The notes: generated from the letters alone by a model not told the origin. DNA of 64,000 nt from Arthrinium phaeospermum (GCA_006503535.1 QYRS01000016.1:493375-557374); one strand, 5' to 3'. Positions 21,071 to 33,239 are shown, counted from the stretch's first letter. Translations and numbers: made by a program.

Positions 21071-22499
21071 ATGACACCTGCAGCAACCATGCCCACCACT
21101 ACCACCCCTTCCCCCGATATCGACGAGCTCTTAAAACACCAAACCTTCCAGACTCTGACGCCCGACCAGGTCGCCTCCTTCCTCCACCACGGTTTCCTGC
21201 GCATCCCCGATGCCATCCCGCTGGAGACGTGCGACCGCTGGACCCGGCACGTCTGGCCTCGCCTGGGCATGGACCCCGACGACAAGTCGACCTGGCACAC
21301 GGAGCGCAACCACATGTCCAAGCTCAATGTGGAGCCGGCCCGGGACCTGGCCCCGCGCGCCTGGGCCGCCATATGCGAGCTTTGTGGCGGCGAGGACCGC
21401 ATCGCCATGCCCGGCGGCGGCATGTGGACCGACGCCTTCATCGTCAACCTCGGCAAGCCACACCCAGCAGGGGCTGAGACGCCGGAAGCACAAGAAGAAG
21501 ATCAGGCTCCGGTCCCGCCCCGCGAGCTGACCGACTGGCACGTCGATGGCGACTTCTTTGTCCACTTTCTCGACAGTCCCGAGCAAGCCCTGCTGGTCAT
21601 CCCGTGCTGGGGCGACGTGGGCGAGGACGGCGCGGGGGCCACCTGGATCTGTGACGAGGGGCCTAAGAGGATTGGCAAGATGCTGGTGGGTATCTGGTTC
21701 AACGTCTTTCGTCTTCTCTTTTTGCTTTTTGTCATGGCTGCTAATTAAGTCTTGACTTCCACCTCTCTCAGTACGACCACCCCGAAGGCCTGAACCCCAT
21801 GCTGAACCCGCGCCACGAGGCCCGCCGACCCGCGTTCGAATATTCCATTCCCAACAAGATCGTCCAAGCTTCCTCGGACAACAGCTTCCACGAGATGAGC
21901 GGCAACAAGGGCGACGTCATTTTGATGCACCCCCTGATGCTCCATAGCGCCAGCATGTAAGTAAACGAAGTGCCTCTCCCATGTACAATGATTGGCGATG
22001 GCCCTTTTAAGTGGCCAAATGCTGACGACGCGTGATCATCTTGAACAGAAACGTGAAAAGGGCACACAGTACGTAGACGTCCTTCCCCCCAATATCTATT
22101 CTGTTATGAAAGGGTAAGTACTTAGTAACTTGTACACACGCAGGAATCATCACCAACCCCCCGGTATCCCTCCGATCCCCCTTCCAGTTCAACCGCGCCG
22201 ACCCATCCACCTACAGCCTGGTCGAGCTCAAGACGATGCGGGACCTTGTGCAGGGTGGCGGCGTCGACATGGCGGCCCTGCGGAACTGGAAGATCACGGC
22301 CCCGCGCGAGATGTTCCGGCCCGAACGGGTGGGGGCGCAGGAGAAGAAGCGCGACGAGGAGATCGCCCGGCTTCGGGCGCGGGGGATCGAGACCGAGGAC
22401 CCCGACTTCAACCAGGGGCCGTACCTGTTGATCTCGCAGCAGAAGGAGCAACAGCAGAAGAAGAAGGAGGCTGTGGCCGTTATGGAGGTACCTGCATAA
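21071..22499 (+). CDS. PhyH-like Fe(II)/2-oxoglutarate oxygenase
   Basis: Four exons: 21071..21685, 21772..21956, 22049..22068, 22144..22499; 391 aa. The third exon is only 20 nt, flanked by GTAAGT and GTACGT donors and CAG acceptors; including it keeps the frame and gives SINVKRAHRIIT. The N-terminus LTPDQVASFLHHGFLRIPDA is characteristic of phytanoyl-CoA dioxygenase-like proteins. The iron-binding HxD is seen in DWHVDGDFF (about residue 155), the distal His in DVILMHPLMLHSAS, and the 2-oxoglutarate-binding Arg is probably in RIITNPPVSL. The C-terminal 50 residues are charged and helical (EKKRDEEIARLRARG). Members hydroxylate varied small molecules; the substrate here is unknown. No signal peptide is seen, so it is probably cytosolic. 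Confidence 0.85.
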
Positions 22500-23029
22500 A
22501 GCACGCCCTTTCCCTGTGATTAGGTCACAGTACGGTAGAGGCATGTCTGACTTGGATGGAGAGCACGGAAGATTGTTGATAAGTATGAATCATGATGAAT
22601 TCCCGTGACAAGTGCTTCACCTCAACTCGCCGTTCCGTGGATCAACTGCTGCCAATTGCCACAGACTATTCTATAGCTAACCCAAAGTCCTCCTATGGGC
22701 TGCAAGCCACTTTATCTCCCTCTATTCGACCACCAGCAGGACTGTTGTCCCACCGTCTCGGCCACTCAGCATGACTGACCTATGCGCCGTTTGCTGTATA
22801 GTGCTTAGTCTACGAGGGGATCCAGTGGTCTTCTATGTAGACTTGTCACCGGTCGCCATGTCACATCCGGACATCATTCGTGGAATACGTAGATTGAGAA
22901 ATGTTTTTATTTTTGATTATCCATGAATCACGGATACCGCGGCCAGCCTAGAGCCGCCGCTTCGCGTGATCACCGTAACCTCTTCTTTCTTCTGGGGTAT
23001 CATCTAAATCAAGACCATGTGTAGGCCGT
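22500..23029. other. intergenic, convergent 3' ends
   Basis: Lies between the 3' ends of the PhyH-like gene (plus) and the alpha/beta-hydrolase gene (minus). No gene seen; expected to hold both polyadenylation regions. Confidence 0.5.
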
Positions 23030-23962
23030 CTACAGGTGCAGGCCAAGCTCCAACAGGGGCTTGGGGCCAGCGGGGCGGGCCTTGTCCTGGGCGAACTGGG
23101 CGGCCTGCTCGAGGACCTCGCCGAGCTTCTCGGGCATGCTCAGGAAGGGCGAGTGGCTGGACTGGAGGGTGGCGGTGAAGGAGCCGGCGGGGAACTGGGC
23201 GGCCATCTGCTTCTGGATGGCAATGGGGATGGCCTGGTCGTCCTCGGTGTGGATGAAGCCCATCTCGAAGCCCTGGTCCCAGGGGGCGAAGGAGCCCTTG
23301 TCCGTCATGGCGCGCAGGCTGGACGGCTCGAGGGCGGCCACCGACTTGGCCGCCAGCTGCGGCTCGACGTCGGCGTAGAAGACGCTGGTGGGGTCGATGG
23401 GCGTCAGCACGTCGCCCGTGATGTTGAACCACGGCAGCGGGTTGCCGCCGAGCGAGTCCATCAGGCTGGAGCCGACCGGGGCGGCGAACGACGTCATGTG
23501 CAGCGCCATGATGACGCCGCCCTTCTGGCCGTTGGCGGCGCGGTCCTTGGCGTTGAAGCCCTCGACGGCGGCGTCGGCGGGCACACCACCGTACGAGTGG
23601 GACAGCACCATGACCTCCTTGCCGGCGTTGACGAGCTTCTCGAGCTCGGCCTTGATGGCGGCCGCGTCCTCGGGGACACCCTGGTTCTTGGGGTCGGTGG
23701 GGCCGACGGTCAGCAGGGGCACGGCGACGGACTCGAAGCCGCGGTTGGTCAGCTGCTCGCGGAGCAGGTCGAAAGCAGGAGCCGTGTGCCAGGCGCCGGG
23801 CACCATCAGGTAGGTCGGCTTGCCACCGGGGGGAGGCGGCGGCGCGGCCAGGGCACCCACGGGGCCGCCGGTGCTCTTGCCAACAGGGCGAGGATGGGGA
23901 ACCGGGCCAGCGGTGGCCGTGGCCGCCAGGGCGAAGAAGCTCGACACGACGGAGAAACGCAT
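23030..23962 (-). CDS. secreted alpha/beta-hydrolase
   Basis: Single exon, 310 aa from the ATG at 23962. Earlier in-frame starts exist but would put residues before a clear signal peptide (MRFSVVSSFFALAATATA, cleavage before GPVPHP). The mature protein carries a Pro-rich segment (about 20-45), then the alpha/beta-hydrolase core: PTYLMVPGAWHTAPAFDLL with the oxyanion-loop GAWH, nucleophile elbow LSHSYGG (about residue 123), and a late QSSHSPF with the probable catalytic His. The sequence resembles the AB_hydrolase_6 group (plant methylesterase and EstC-like enzymes). Small-ester substrates are likely, extracellular. There is a very long open frame on the opposite strand caused by GC-rich third positions; it is not a gene. 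Confidence 0.85.
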   Translation of the reverse strand: MRFSVVSSFFALAATATAGPVPHPRPVGKSTGGPVGALAAPPPPPGGKPTYLMVPGAWHTAPAFDLLREQLTNRGFESVAVPLLTVGPTDPKNQGVPEDAAAIKAELEKLVNAGKEVMVLSHSYGGVPADAAVEGFNAKDRAANGQKGGVIMALHMTSFAAPVGSSLMDSLGGNPLPWFNITGDVLTPIDPTSVFYADVEPQLAAKSVAALEPSSLRAMTDKGSFAPWDQGFEMGFIHTEDDQAIPIAIQKQMAAQFPAGSFTATLQSSHSPFLSMPEKLGEVLEQAAQFAQDKARPAGPKPLLELGLHL

Positions 23963-26900
23963 GGTGAAAAGAGTGACTTTGCTTCTGAAGAGAGTGACTA
24001 AAGGAGTGGCAGGTTGTTTTCTGGAGGCGAAACAATGAAACCTTGAATAAGAAGTGGTAAATAGGCAGGATTCCAGAAGATGTGGCCAAGAAAGGCGTTC
24101 CAAGAAAGGCGAGCTGCATGAACCTTAATATATCCCACGTGTCTTAGCAGCATGATACCGACTTGGATGCAACGCTTTGCAGAGGGCTTAGTCAATGCTA
24201 TGCTACCCGTGGAGTCTAGCGAGTCTAGTCCATCGTGTTACACCCGTAGCGCCCAAATTCCACGCCGGTCGGCCTAGTGCCCGGATGGCGAAACAAGCCA
24301 GCCGCATACGGATCCCAGGGGTACGGGCTCCGCTGGGGATTTCAGCTGCAGCTTCTCCCAGTGTATTGTGTATTGCACGCGCAGAAGGTACTACTGTAAC
24401 TACAGTGACATCGCGCATGGCGTTGCGTTATGCGACGGCATACTCCGTACATATCCATCGTGTCCACTATTTGGCTTGGCTGAGTGACATCCCCCCACCC
24501 AATTTTCGGACGGCAACAACTCAATCCAGCAAAACCCAATCTCTTCATTATCAAGAAAATAAAACAAAATCGAGAAAAAGGAACAGATGTGACCGTGTCG
24601 CTGGCGATATCTCTGCCGCCATCCGCGGTAACCGAACACCCTAGTGATCAGCACTGCACGTCAACAACGCAATCGGGTAGCGGGGTGTGCAATATGCCCA
24701 AGGCGTCGTCCAGCGGTCGAGATGTCGTGGCTCGGAGATTGTATCACTCCATCAAAAGCCCCGAGTAGCGCACCGTTGCCTGCAAGATCCAGCTCGTCTC
24801 GCAACGAATCGCTCGAACGAGAATACTGACCCGTCACTAAGCCAATGCACGCACGTCGTCCGATCGTATCCCTGGATGGGATTCTGAGACCCCAGGCCAC
24901 CTGGGCCCTGAAACAGGGATCTTGCTTGACACTTCGGACATAAAAGCCCCGTTAGCCTGGTCGGGAAAAACCCCGCTACGGATCCTTCCTAAATCTTATT
25001 CTATCCACCAGTCTTTGCTGAAGCGGCTTGACCTAGGTAGGCGCGGTCGATTGAAATGGCATCTTTGTCGGTTTGGGTCGCGGGGAAAAGTCAGTTAAAG
25101 GACGGCGTAAGATCTGACCAGACTGGCTGCAGATAGCCCGCAAAACAAGACAGCGCAGGCTACTAAGATACGGCACGTAGCCTGTTAATGGGAAGGGGCC
25201 ATAGTTTTGCTGTTGATCCGGGGGCTAGCAGCAGGCAGCTACGACGAAGTGGTTGCGTGCAGTTCGGGTCGATGGCAGCTGCAGAGCGGCACAGCTGAGA
25301 TCGGAACGAACCGTCACCACAGCCAATGAATCACTCCTCTCCCTCGGAACGGTTTCCGCTCCATCAACGGATGGGCGAGGGGCTCAACGGCGGTGACTGC
25401 CAAGACGGGAGAGTGTCACGTTTGCCCTACCTGACGATGGCCGCCTCCATTCCGGGTGGGAGTCACCTCGCTGCTGGGTTGGCTCACCACGTGGTTTTGG
25501 CAGGCACGCACCACGGATAAAGCAGGGGCCCGGCGAGAACATGTTCCCAACCGGCAAGACGAGTCGGGCTACCGTAGTTGCGCTCGCCGGCAGGGTCGCA
25601 TCAAGCGCAGGGCCTCACGGTGTGTTGCCTTTTGGCTGGGACGCGCCTAGCTGCTGGATACTTTGATAGGTGCTCCTGGGTGCGCAATGCGGCCCCGACC
25701 TCTGTATGTATCAACGACAAAACGGGTCTCTTTTACTGCGCTGCCCTTGCCCCCTTGCAACGCATGGGATTCAGGCCTTCGAGTCTTCAACCATGGTTCT
25801 TTCATCTCTTCCTTGCAGGCTGAGAGGTTGCCAAGACCAGAGAGGGTCTGGCTATGCAGCATATTGGGCCGGTGCTGTCTTGATATTGCGCTGTGGTGGC
25901 ATGCGATGTAAGCTTCCGATTGGTTTCTACTGCTGAGAAAGAGAAAAGAAATTGACAAAACGGAGTTCCATTTCGACTAGGTACTATCAACGCTATTGCT
26001 ATCTTGTTTCGGCTCTCAGACTTCCAATCTCCCGCCAGCACTCGACATCCTGTCCAAGGCCGGCATCTTCCATCACCCGTCAAGCTTCGCGCAATCCATA
26101 TCTAACCGTTGGACTAGGTTGGTAGTGGGCACAGGTGTCGGCTTGCAATTGTCTGTGAAACGTAAGTCTAGAGAAATATCGGGACCTGGTGGGCGACGAC
26201 CTGCTCAGCTTCACTGGCAAGGCATACCAGATTGCGTCCTGCTCCGTCAGCATTGTGCCGAGTTTTGTCATCAGAGTATCAAGACCCGGCCGGGGGACAC
26301 TGGAAAAGCCAAGCTGAGCAAGGAGGAACCAATGAGAAACACCGCTTGATGCTGGTGACTACCACGCACTGACTCCAACCGCCTTGGCCCTAGGACTGAT
26401 CACACACATCGAGTAACGAGATTCAGCACACGCAGCTGTTGAAGCTGGGGGCTCCGCTCTCCTCATCCAGCGCCATTGGTCAAGCTGGACTAGAATGTGG
26501 ACTCCGTGGCAAGGATGTACGGTCAGGTTCGATCTGGCGCAAGTCGGGAAGCATAGGAAAACGCTGTCGTAAGCTTATAAACACAAATGCAGGGGAGGAA
26601 TATGAGAGAGATTGATTGTCAAATGTCGTCGCGCAGCGTCTGATGATCTACTGCTTCCCGCAACCCAATCAGCCAAGATGTCAGGTTCTCATGTCCAGCG
26701 CCGGGACCAACACATGCCTCCCAGGTTACACCCTTATAGTCAGGCCATGTGGTCCGAGTAACGTACAACTGCGATGCGGCCAGCCTTTTGGAGATTTTGA
26801 TATCTGTTCTCAGATCGAAGGAAAAGTCCCAAAGCCATTGCTGTTCTATGCAGATTTACCGTTCCAGAACGGGACTGCCAGCAGCAGGTCTGACCCTCGA

Positions 26901-27834
26901 CCCATGAGGTAGTCCCACCTGGGCCTCATCGTCGGCCCTGGCGATGTAAAGGCGGAAGATATTACTGGACATTGGCAGCCGTGGTTTGGGCCGGCCGGGG
27001 CGGAGCTCAGCTAGCGTAGACTACGACACTTGCGTCTCCTCCGGTGATGATCCACTCAGCGGCTTTGCGGCTACGATGCGTACCGAATTGGACGGGAAAG
27101 GCGCCGGGTGTCCGGCGGAGCGCCAACCCGATGGTCGATAGCTTCACACCAATACTCTATGACCCATCGCAACTGCACACGATGAGATTAGCGGTAGAGA
27201 CAGCGTCTTGACTACGAGTCCTCCTTTCCTTCGTCCTCCTGTCCCCTTGGATGGATCGACTCGACCAGCAACAGCCTTGGGGGGACTTCGCTTGGAGCAC
27301 CATCGGGCGTGCAAACAGACCGAGCATCATCTCCAGAGTCGGGTGCAGGAGCGCACTGGCGTATTGGTCTAAACCGAAGAGCGGCCCGGTGATGCCCTGG
27401 CCATACATTGCGGTCCGCTCAGGTAGGGGCAGCTCCATGTCAAGCAGTTATGCCCCAATCACAGAAACGTCACAAGAAACGTCAAGATCAGTTGGGGGAA
27501 TCATTGTGTTATTATGTAAAGCTGTCAACTCTCAGTCGCAACCAGCCGGCCAAGATCCAACCCCAACATCGGACCAAACCCGAATCCCGCCATCCGTCAG
27601 AGACAATTGTGTCGGTACCCAGTACGCACATCATGCCAACTAATACTAGACGGAAATACGAGGTGTGGTTCCGATTTGATTCCACCGTATTCGGTGAGAC
27701 CGGTGCGCATCCGTCCCGCAACACTGAACCTGGGCTGAAAACATGGGCTCTGTGAACCTTTCCTGCCTCGGCGCCATTGCCCGTCGCCTAGAGGCTCAAA
27801 CGGACGATGTCGATTTTAGTCATGGAATGCGCAT
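23963..27834. other. 3.9 kb gene-poor stretch
   Basis: No gene could be supported on either strand: open frames are short, lack family motifs and consistent introns. Base composition is ordinary and not AT-rich, so it is unlike the RIP block at the chromosome end. It may hold ancient relics below my detection, or noncoding RNA genes I cannot recognise by eye. Confidence 0.4.
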
Positions 27835-28038
27835 TTAATCCCTTCGCTGACCGTTGACAATGTTGAAGGTGTTGCCGGTCCCGTCGTCGCAGCCCAGGAC
27901 ACCCTTTTGTGAGGTGGTGCTGCAGAACTCGCCGGCCTTGAGCGGCAGGCTGGGGTCGTTGACCGGCGTGCCGGGCTTGACGGGGGCGGCAGCGGCCAAG
28001 CCGGCGAGGAGGAGGGTGATGGCGGCGGTGAATTGCAT
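27835..28038 (-). CDS. small secreted protein, effector-like
   Basis: 67 aa. MQFTAAITLLLAGLAAAA is a textbook signal peptide (cleavage before PVKPG), giving a mature peptide of about 49 residues with two cysteines (GEFCSTTS and VLGCDDG), enough for a single disulfide. No family recognised. Size, secretion and location in a gene-poor subtelomeric stretch fit the loose definition of a fungal effector or small secreted protein, but no role can be claimed. No intron seen; TAA stop directly follows RRD. Confidence 0.65.
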   Translation of the reverse strand: MQFTAAITLLLAGLAAAAPVKPGTPVNDPSLPLKAGEFCSTTSQKGVLGCDDGTGNTFNIVNGQRRD

Positions 28039-28708
28039 GGTGGATGATTGACGATTGAAACCGAAGACGGGCTTGGATTAGGTATGGTTCGGTCCGGCCG
28101 GAATGAAGTGAAGCAAATGTATTAATTGGGATGGATGTAGTAAAGAAGCTGTGCCTATTCGATATCAAAACGAAGAGAGGATTGTCCCTTAAATGCATCA
28201 GTTTCCTGGCGAGAGCCGACAGCAGGCGTCGTCACATCAGGAGTGGCCCCACTCGCAATGGCGCAACGGCAACCACCGCAGCTGTTTCAGTTTCCAGGGG
28301 CAGCAGCTCTTTCGCCAGGGCCCCGAACGCTTGGCAGGAAGGGCCAGCCACCAACGGTGATATTCGGTAAACTCGTGAAACATGTCAATGATGCGCTAGG
28401 TAGGCAGCCAATGGCTTAATTGCACCACAGGTGGTCTCTTCCGTCAGGCAAATGCCGTGCTATCCAGAACAACCCGTACCGCTGTCGAAACCCCAGCGTC
28501 TAAGCTTAAGCACCCCGCATGGCATTTCCCGCCGCGCTAGACGTTCAGCGGGACCGCGGGAGATTCCACCACGTGACGGAGGCAACGACAATGCATCTCA
28601 AGGCCTTCTTGATTTCAACATACCACTGGCCCTATTGGAAATAGGCAATCCCAGAAGACCGATGGTCAATGTGCACAGATCTAGTACCAATGTTGGTGCA
28701 TGGCCGCC
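28039..28708. other. intergenic
   Basis: No gene supported. It should hold the promoter of the small secreted protein gene. Confidence 0.5.
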
Positions 28709-29275
28709 TCAGCTGAGAGTGTTTGTTGCAGAGGCACTGGGACGATCACACCCAAGGTAGCACTCGAGGTAACGCCCAAGACTCGCCAAGGCGCAAACGG
28801 AAGACATTGCAACATCCCTCGTTTGTTTGCCAAACGGTGGTTCAAGGCCAAGGGCTGTTGCCAACTCTGGATTGCCATCCACTTTGATGCTCGCCGAGAC
28901 ATGTAGTTGCGCCGGACCCGAACACCTACCTATCTTGGGCGTGGTCGCGGGTCGGCCTCTCTTGCCCGGAGTGGCCGTGAATGAGTAGCCTCTTGGACAG
29001 CATGTAGCTCGAGCCTCGGTGACGGTGCCAACAACTTCCATATATCCACAGACTGATACATAGCCCAAAGGACAGATGCCGCTGAATAGCAGACGTCAGA
29101 TTCAGTTGGGGCCCTGTTTGGGTAGCCAGGCTCATCATCCAATCACAATACAACGATCGTCTAGCCAGGAAGATATTGGCGAGCAAACTCCCGTTCCTGG
29201 AATGGGGGTAGAGTCGGCTTGGGATGAAGACACTGGGTGCCTTGTATCACACATCACGATAGTCGTGGGGGCCAT
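28709..29275 (-). pseudogene. cysteine-rich CCPxGY protein, decayed or mis-modelled
   Basis: The 3' part (28709-29088) reads SGICPLGYVSVCGYMEVVG, then a TVTEARATCCPRGYSFTA segment. The spaced pattern GxCPxGY...C...TCCPxGYSF is typical of a family of fungal secreted or membrane-anchored glycoproteins. A likely 3' splice acceptor with branch CTGAC and CTATTCAG lies just before it (about 29089). An upstream open stretch from ATG 29275 (MAPTTIVMCD, then TPIPGTGVCSP) has matching composition, but I could not find a donor that joins the frames, and the C-terminal third does not look like the family's usual Ser-rich tail or membrane helix. So it is either a relic or a gene with an exon I mis-read. 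Confidence 0.4.
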
Positions 29276-29615
29276 GAGTAATCATATCCCTCCTTGAGAG
29301 ACGAGCATCGGTTAGCCCGTTATGGACGTCTCACGTAAGCTTCTCGTATTATGGGCAGGCGGCAATCAATAATGTGGCGGTTCAAAGCACACTGCCACCC
29401 AATATATTCAGACGATGGTTTGTAATTGGCTGGCTACCTTGACCAATGGGGAACCAAGACTTGGCTTGCGAATTAAAACTGCTTACATGTGTGTGAGGGG
29501 CGGAACAACGTGGTGTGCCACACCAGAATAAAGAAACGAATGCACCGTGGTTGGGAGGCGGCACGTCCCTTCCCGGATCCCACCAATCCGATCAGTTGTG
29601 AATCGAGCCTTATCT
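29276..29615. other. intergenic
   Basis: No gene seen; 3' side of the first P450 gene. Confidence 0.5.
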
Positions 29616-31353
29616 TCATTGTGCCTGCCTCAGTGACACCCTCACCGGGAACCCATCCGCGGGATGGGCGCCGCCCCCACCCATCTCGGCCTGGTACGCC
29701 CTGTTTCCGTCCACCGACTTGACGCTGTTGCCTGATCTGCGTGGGTGCATCGCGTCCCACTCGTCGTACGCCGGCACAATGTCAAACATGCGCGCCGTCA
29801 TGACCAGCGCCACCTTGAGCTCCAGCTGCGCCAGCGTCTGCCCGATGCAGGCCCGCGGGCCGTATTCGAAGGGGCGCCACGATCCCCTCTGGGCCGGGTG
29901 CAGTCCTTCCGGATCGTCCGGTCCTGCCAACCAGCGCTCGGGCAGGAACTCCTCGGCGCGCACAAAGACTTGCTCGCTGTGGTGCATCACCAGGTTCAGC
30001 GTCCACAGGTGGCAGTCCTCGGTCGGGTACTGGCGCCCCTCGCCATCGGTCAGGACAAGTCCCGGGCGGCCGGCACGCAGACTGCCGGCCGGGGGAAACA
30101 GCCGCAGCACTTCTTTGATGGCCGCCATTGTGTACGGGACCTGGTTCAGAAGGGCTGGGTCCTCGGTGATGGTCTGATGCAAGTGCTCGGATGAGAAATC
30201 CCGGCCGAATACCTCGTCGTGCTCAGCGCGGACTTTCGCCAACACTTCGGGATGGGTGGACAGCAGGTGGTAACAGTACAGCAAGGTACTGCTGGTGGTG
30301 TCGTGGCCGGCGTAGAGGAACATGCGGAGTTGGGGCAGAACCAGTTTCTTGAATGTCTCTTTGGAAAGTTGCTCTGTCTCGCGGGTTTCCGCCAGGTACT
30401 GGTCCATCACCAACGAGATGATAGACCGTGCTTGCGATTTCTTCGCCTCCCTTGTGTTGTTGCGGCGGGACTCGGCCAGTTCCTCGAACCGTTTGTCGAC
30501 CTCCCCACGGAGATAGCGATCGATGCAGTAGCTGGTGTACCACTGGACCAAGGGGCGGGGGCTGAGCCAGCGGCGGAAGGGGTTGAAGGTAGTGCCGTAC
30601 GGAGTCCAGTAGACCAGTCTCCGCAGCCCGTCGGCCAGAACACTACCTTGAGTTTGGTAATGTAGACGGGTACCGAAGGTGATGCGGCTGATGACGTCAA
30701 ACGTAAACTTCAACGTGTACTCCTCCAACTGGAACACCTCGCCGCCGCCCTTGGTCGCACGTTTCCGGAGCAGCCGGCAGAGCACGGAAACCTCGTCCAA
30801 GATAGACGGGGCGAGCCCGGTCATGTAAGCGGGCGCGAAACCCGGGTTGAACAGGGCGCGCCACTTCTTCCAGGTGTCGCCGTGCATCGTCATGAGCGAG
30901 GGCCCGCCGTTGATGACCTCCATGGTGTCGCACATGAAGGCCGGCTTGTCCAGAGAGGCCGCCTCCACCTGCGCCGCCGTGACGGGGTTGGCGATGACGA
31001 GGAGGGTTTTGCTAAAGGGCCAGAGGTTCAAGTAGAAGTTGCCCCCGCTGTCGGGCAAGCTCTTGGCCATCTTTCGCACCATGACGTGCGTCGTGATGTC
31101 CCGGGGCAGCCCCTGCATTGCCTGCTTGACGGCAAGAAGGTGACCCAAGATGGGGTGCCAGGGCGGCATCGGCTTTGGCCACAATCATTAGTTCGATTGC
31201 TCCCAAGGTAATTGGCATGGACGGGACGGGACTTACCACCTTGGCGGCCTGCAACTTGCGCACATGCCGTCTGTTGGATGCAAAGTTGGCGATGAACACG
31301 GTCGCCAAAGCTGCTGCCACAGCGACAGCGACAGATAGCGTGAACTGGGCCAT
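29616..31353 (-). CDS. cytochrome P450 monooxygenase
   Basis: Two exons: complement(29616..31172, 31237..31353), 557 aa. Intron donor GTAAGT, acceptor CAAAG; the junction gives KLQAAKVPMPPWHPILGHL with the proline-rich hinge after the N-terminal membrane anchor (MAQFTLSVAVAVAAALATVF). Signature elements in order: WRALFNPGF (C-helix WxxxR region), I-helix FLYAGHDTTSS, K-helix EVLR, PERW, and heme loop FEYGPRACIGQTL with the axial Cys at about residue 481. Every key residue is present, so it should be an active ER-bound class II monooxygenase using NADPH-P450 reductase. The overall look is that of CYP4/CYP52-like or related fungal clans. Substrate unknown. It diverges from the rhodopsin-domain gene and lies 3.2 kb from a second, unrelated P450. 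Confidence 0.92.
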
Positions 31354-31873
31354 GACGGAAGAAATTGTTGTTGCAGAGGGTGTTGTTCAGTGGGCTGAGG
31401 TGGGACGAGTCGCGAAAATCGATTGAAAAGCCCGGTGCCTGGCAGCAACCAACACCCAACACCAGCGCTAATCAATTAACGATCAATTGATTGGTTGGTT
31501 GGTTCCATGCAGCGACCCGAGAAGGGGTGGCGCAGTCTGGGGGAGGGCTGCCTGGGGGCCGCAAGACAGACCCACAGCAGCCCACCTGAGATATCGCATC
31601 GCGACTTGTAGCATGTGGCATCCAGTCGAGTAAGCAGTCAGCCTACGATAGACCCCACGGTTCGGTGAATGGTGTGTAAGACGTGGTATTACCGCTGACG
31701 CGCTGAGAACAGGCTTCCCGATGCGAGGGAAGAGCACTGCATGCACTTACTTAAGAAACATGATGGCCGCACCCGTTTCCCTTTCATTTTTCAGAAGAAT
31801 GCTCTGTACCAAGGATCTCTACAATTATTCTTATTCATACCCCTGAGCCTTCTGGTCCTTTGCTTTCTCCACA
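31354..31873. promoter_or_regulatory. shared divergent promoter of P450 and rhodopsin-domain gene
   Basis: 520 nt separate the start codons of two divergent genes, so co-regulation is possible. A compact repeat TTGGTTGGTTGG at about 31491-31502 sits beside ATCAATTGAT. No TATA box certain. Confidence 0.5.
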
Positions 31874-33219
31874 ATGGATGCGTTGCGCCTCTTGCCTCTG
31901 TTGCCCCCGGCTCGGTTCGTCCCTGGCAGAGCCGAGATCATTGACCATGCCGGTAGAATCGACAAGACGGCTTTCCAGGTATCCACTGGTGTCCTGTTCG
32001 GCCTAGCCATGCTCTGTGTCATGTCGCGGCTGGCCGTTCGCATCTTCGGCAAACGCGAGTTCCGCTGGGATGACGGATTCGTCTTGGCGGCGGCCGTTAC
32101 GCTGGCGGCCGCCTATGGCGTGACGACGGCGACCATTGACCGGCTGTACCTGACCGAGGCCATCAGCCGGCGCTTGGTGGTGCCCTTTCGCGAAGAGATC
32201 CCTCAGGTCTTGGAGCTGACCAAATGGGCTACCTCGTTTGACTTTTTGACCTGGACCTCGGTTTACATGGTCAAGTTCGCTTTCCAGTACTTCTTCTTCA
32301 CCCTGACCCGGAGCATGCAGAGGTCCATCACCATCCTGTACTGGTCCACCGTAGGCATCACGGTCGTTTCTTGGCTGTACACCGTCCTTTGCACCATTAT
32401 CGTCTGCCCGCACTTTGGTCCGGACTCGGGTAAGTCTATGCTGCCATCTAGAGCCTCTGAGATGCGGATGCGGATACTGATAAACTAATTTGGGCAGTCA
32501 AATGTGCCTCCAATCCCAGGCAGCATTCGAGGAGCCTGATCAACAACATCATCGCCTCCTGCCTCGACATCATCACCGATCTTCTCATCATAAGCTTGCC
32601 CATCGTCATCCTCCGGCTCTCCATGATGCCCCTCGCGCGAAAGCTGTCTCTGGCCGCCATGCTGTGCCTCTCCATCGCCATGATCGTGGTGGCGCTGGTC
32701 CGGCTGATCGGCACGGTGGCCACCACCCAGGCCGACTCTTTGGCAGCGGCCCCGACCTGGGCCTGGTACTGGGCAGTGGTAGAATCGTGCATTGCCCTCA
32801 TCATGACTTCGGTCATCGTGCTCCGCGGCGCCTTTATCACCACCCAGCCCGCAAACCCGGTCGGTCACGACGGAAAGAGACAGGATAGCCTCGTGCGACG
32901 GTTCGGGAGACAACTCCGGCTCTCCCTGCGCTTGGACAGTCTGTCTCTGAGGCCTTGGCGGCGCAACAGCAGCCCTCGACGATCGTCGAACGAGGAGCCA
33001 AAGCATGAGCCTGGTAGTGATTCGGATGCACCACCCAAGTTTGCTACACAGCACCTCACGCGTGCTTCGATGGGCGACGTGGTAGGGTACGGCAACGGTG
33101 GGTATATTTCCCGAAGTGGCAGCCAAACCGGACTGAGGAGTGTGGACACGACCTACATCATGGAGGATCTGAATTACCACAACATCCGGAAAAACGAAGC
33201 ACGGTACGAATCTGTGTAA
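31874..33219 (+). CDS. rhodopsin-domain seven-helix membrane protein (SAT4/PTH11-like)
   Basis: Two exons 31874..32429 and 32498..33219 (intron GTAAGT to GGCAG), 425 aa. About seven hydrophobic helices are visible: FGLAMLCVMSRLAVRIF, FVLAAAVTLAAAYGV, FDFLTWTSVYMVKFAF, ITVVSWLYTVLCTIIVC, DIITDLLIISLPIVIL, LSLAAMLCLSIAMIVVALV and WYWAVVESCIALIMTSVIV. The second-helix WDDGF and the DxxTDxxIxxLP signature in helix five are diagnostic of the fungal rhodopsin-domain family that includes SAT4 and PTH11-type receptors. The cytoplasmic tail from about residue 325 is rich in Ser and Arg. Members include G-protein-coupled-receptor-like sensors and proteins carried in secondary-metabolite clusters. No CFEM domain is seen at the N-terminus. 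Confidence 0.85.
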
Positions 33220-33239
33220 AGCTGAATTAGGAACAGGGG

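Noticed and set aside
23036..24001. 321-codon plus-strand open frame opposite the alpha/beta-hydrolase
   Set aside because: Gly/Leu/Val/Glu-rich shadow; the minus-strand protein has a signal peptide and a catalytic motif.
24203..27755. Numerous short frames of 60-130 codons on both strands
   Set aside because: No signal peptides, domains or consistent splice sites; expected by chance in GC-balanced noncoding DNA.
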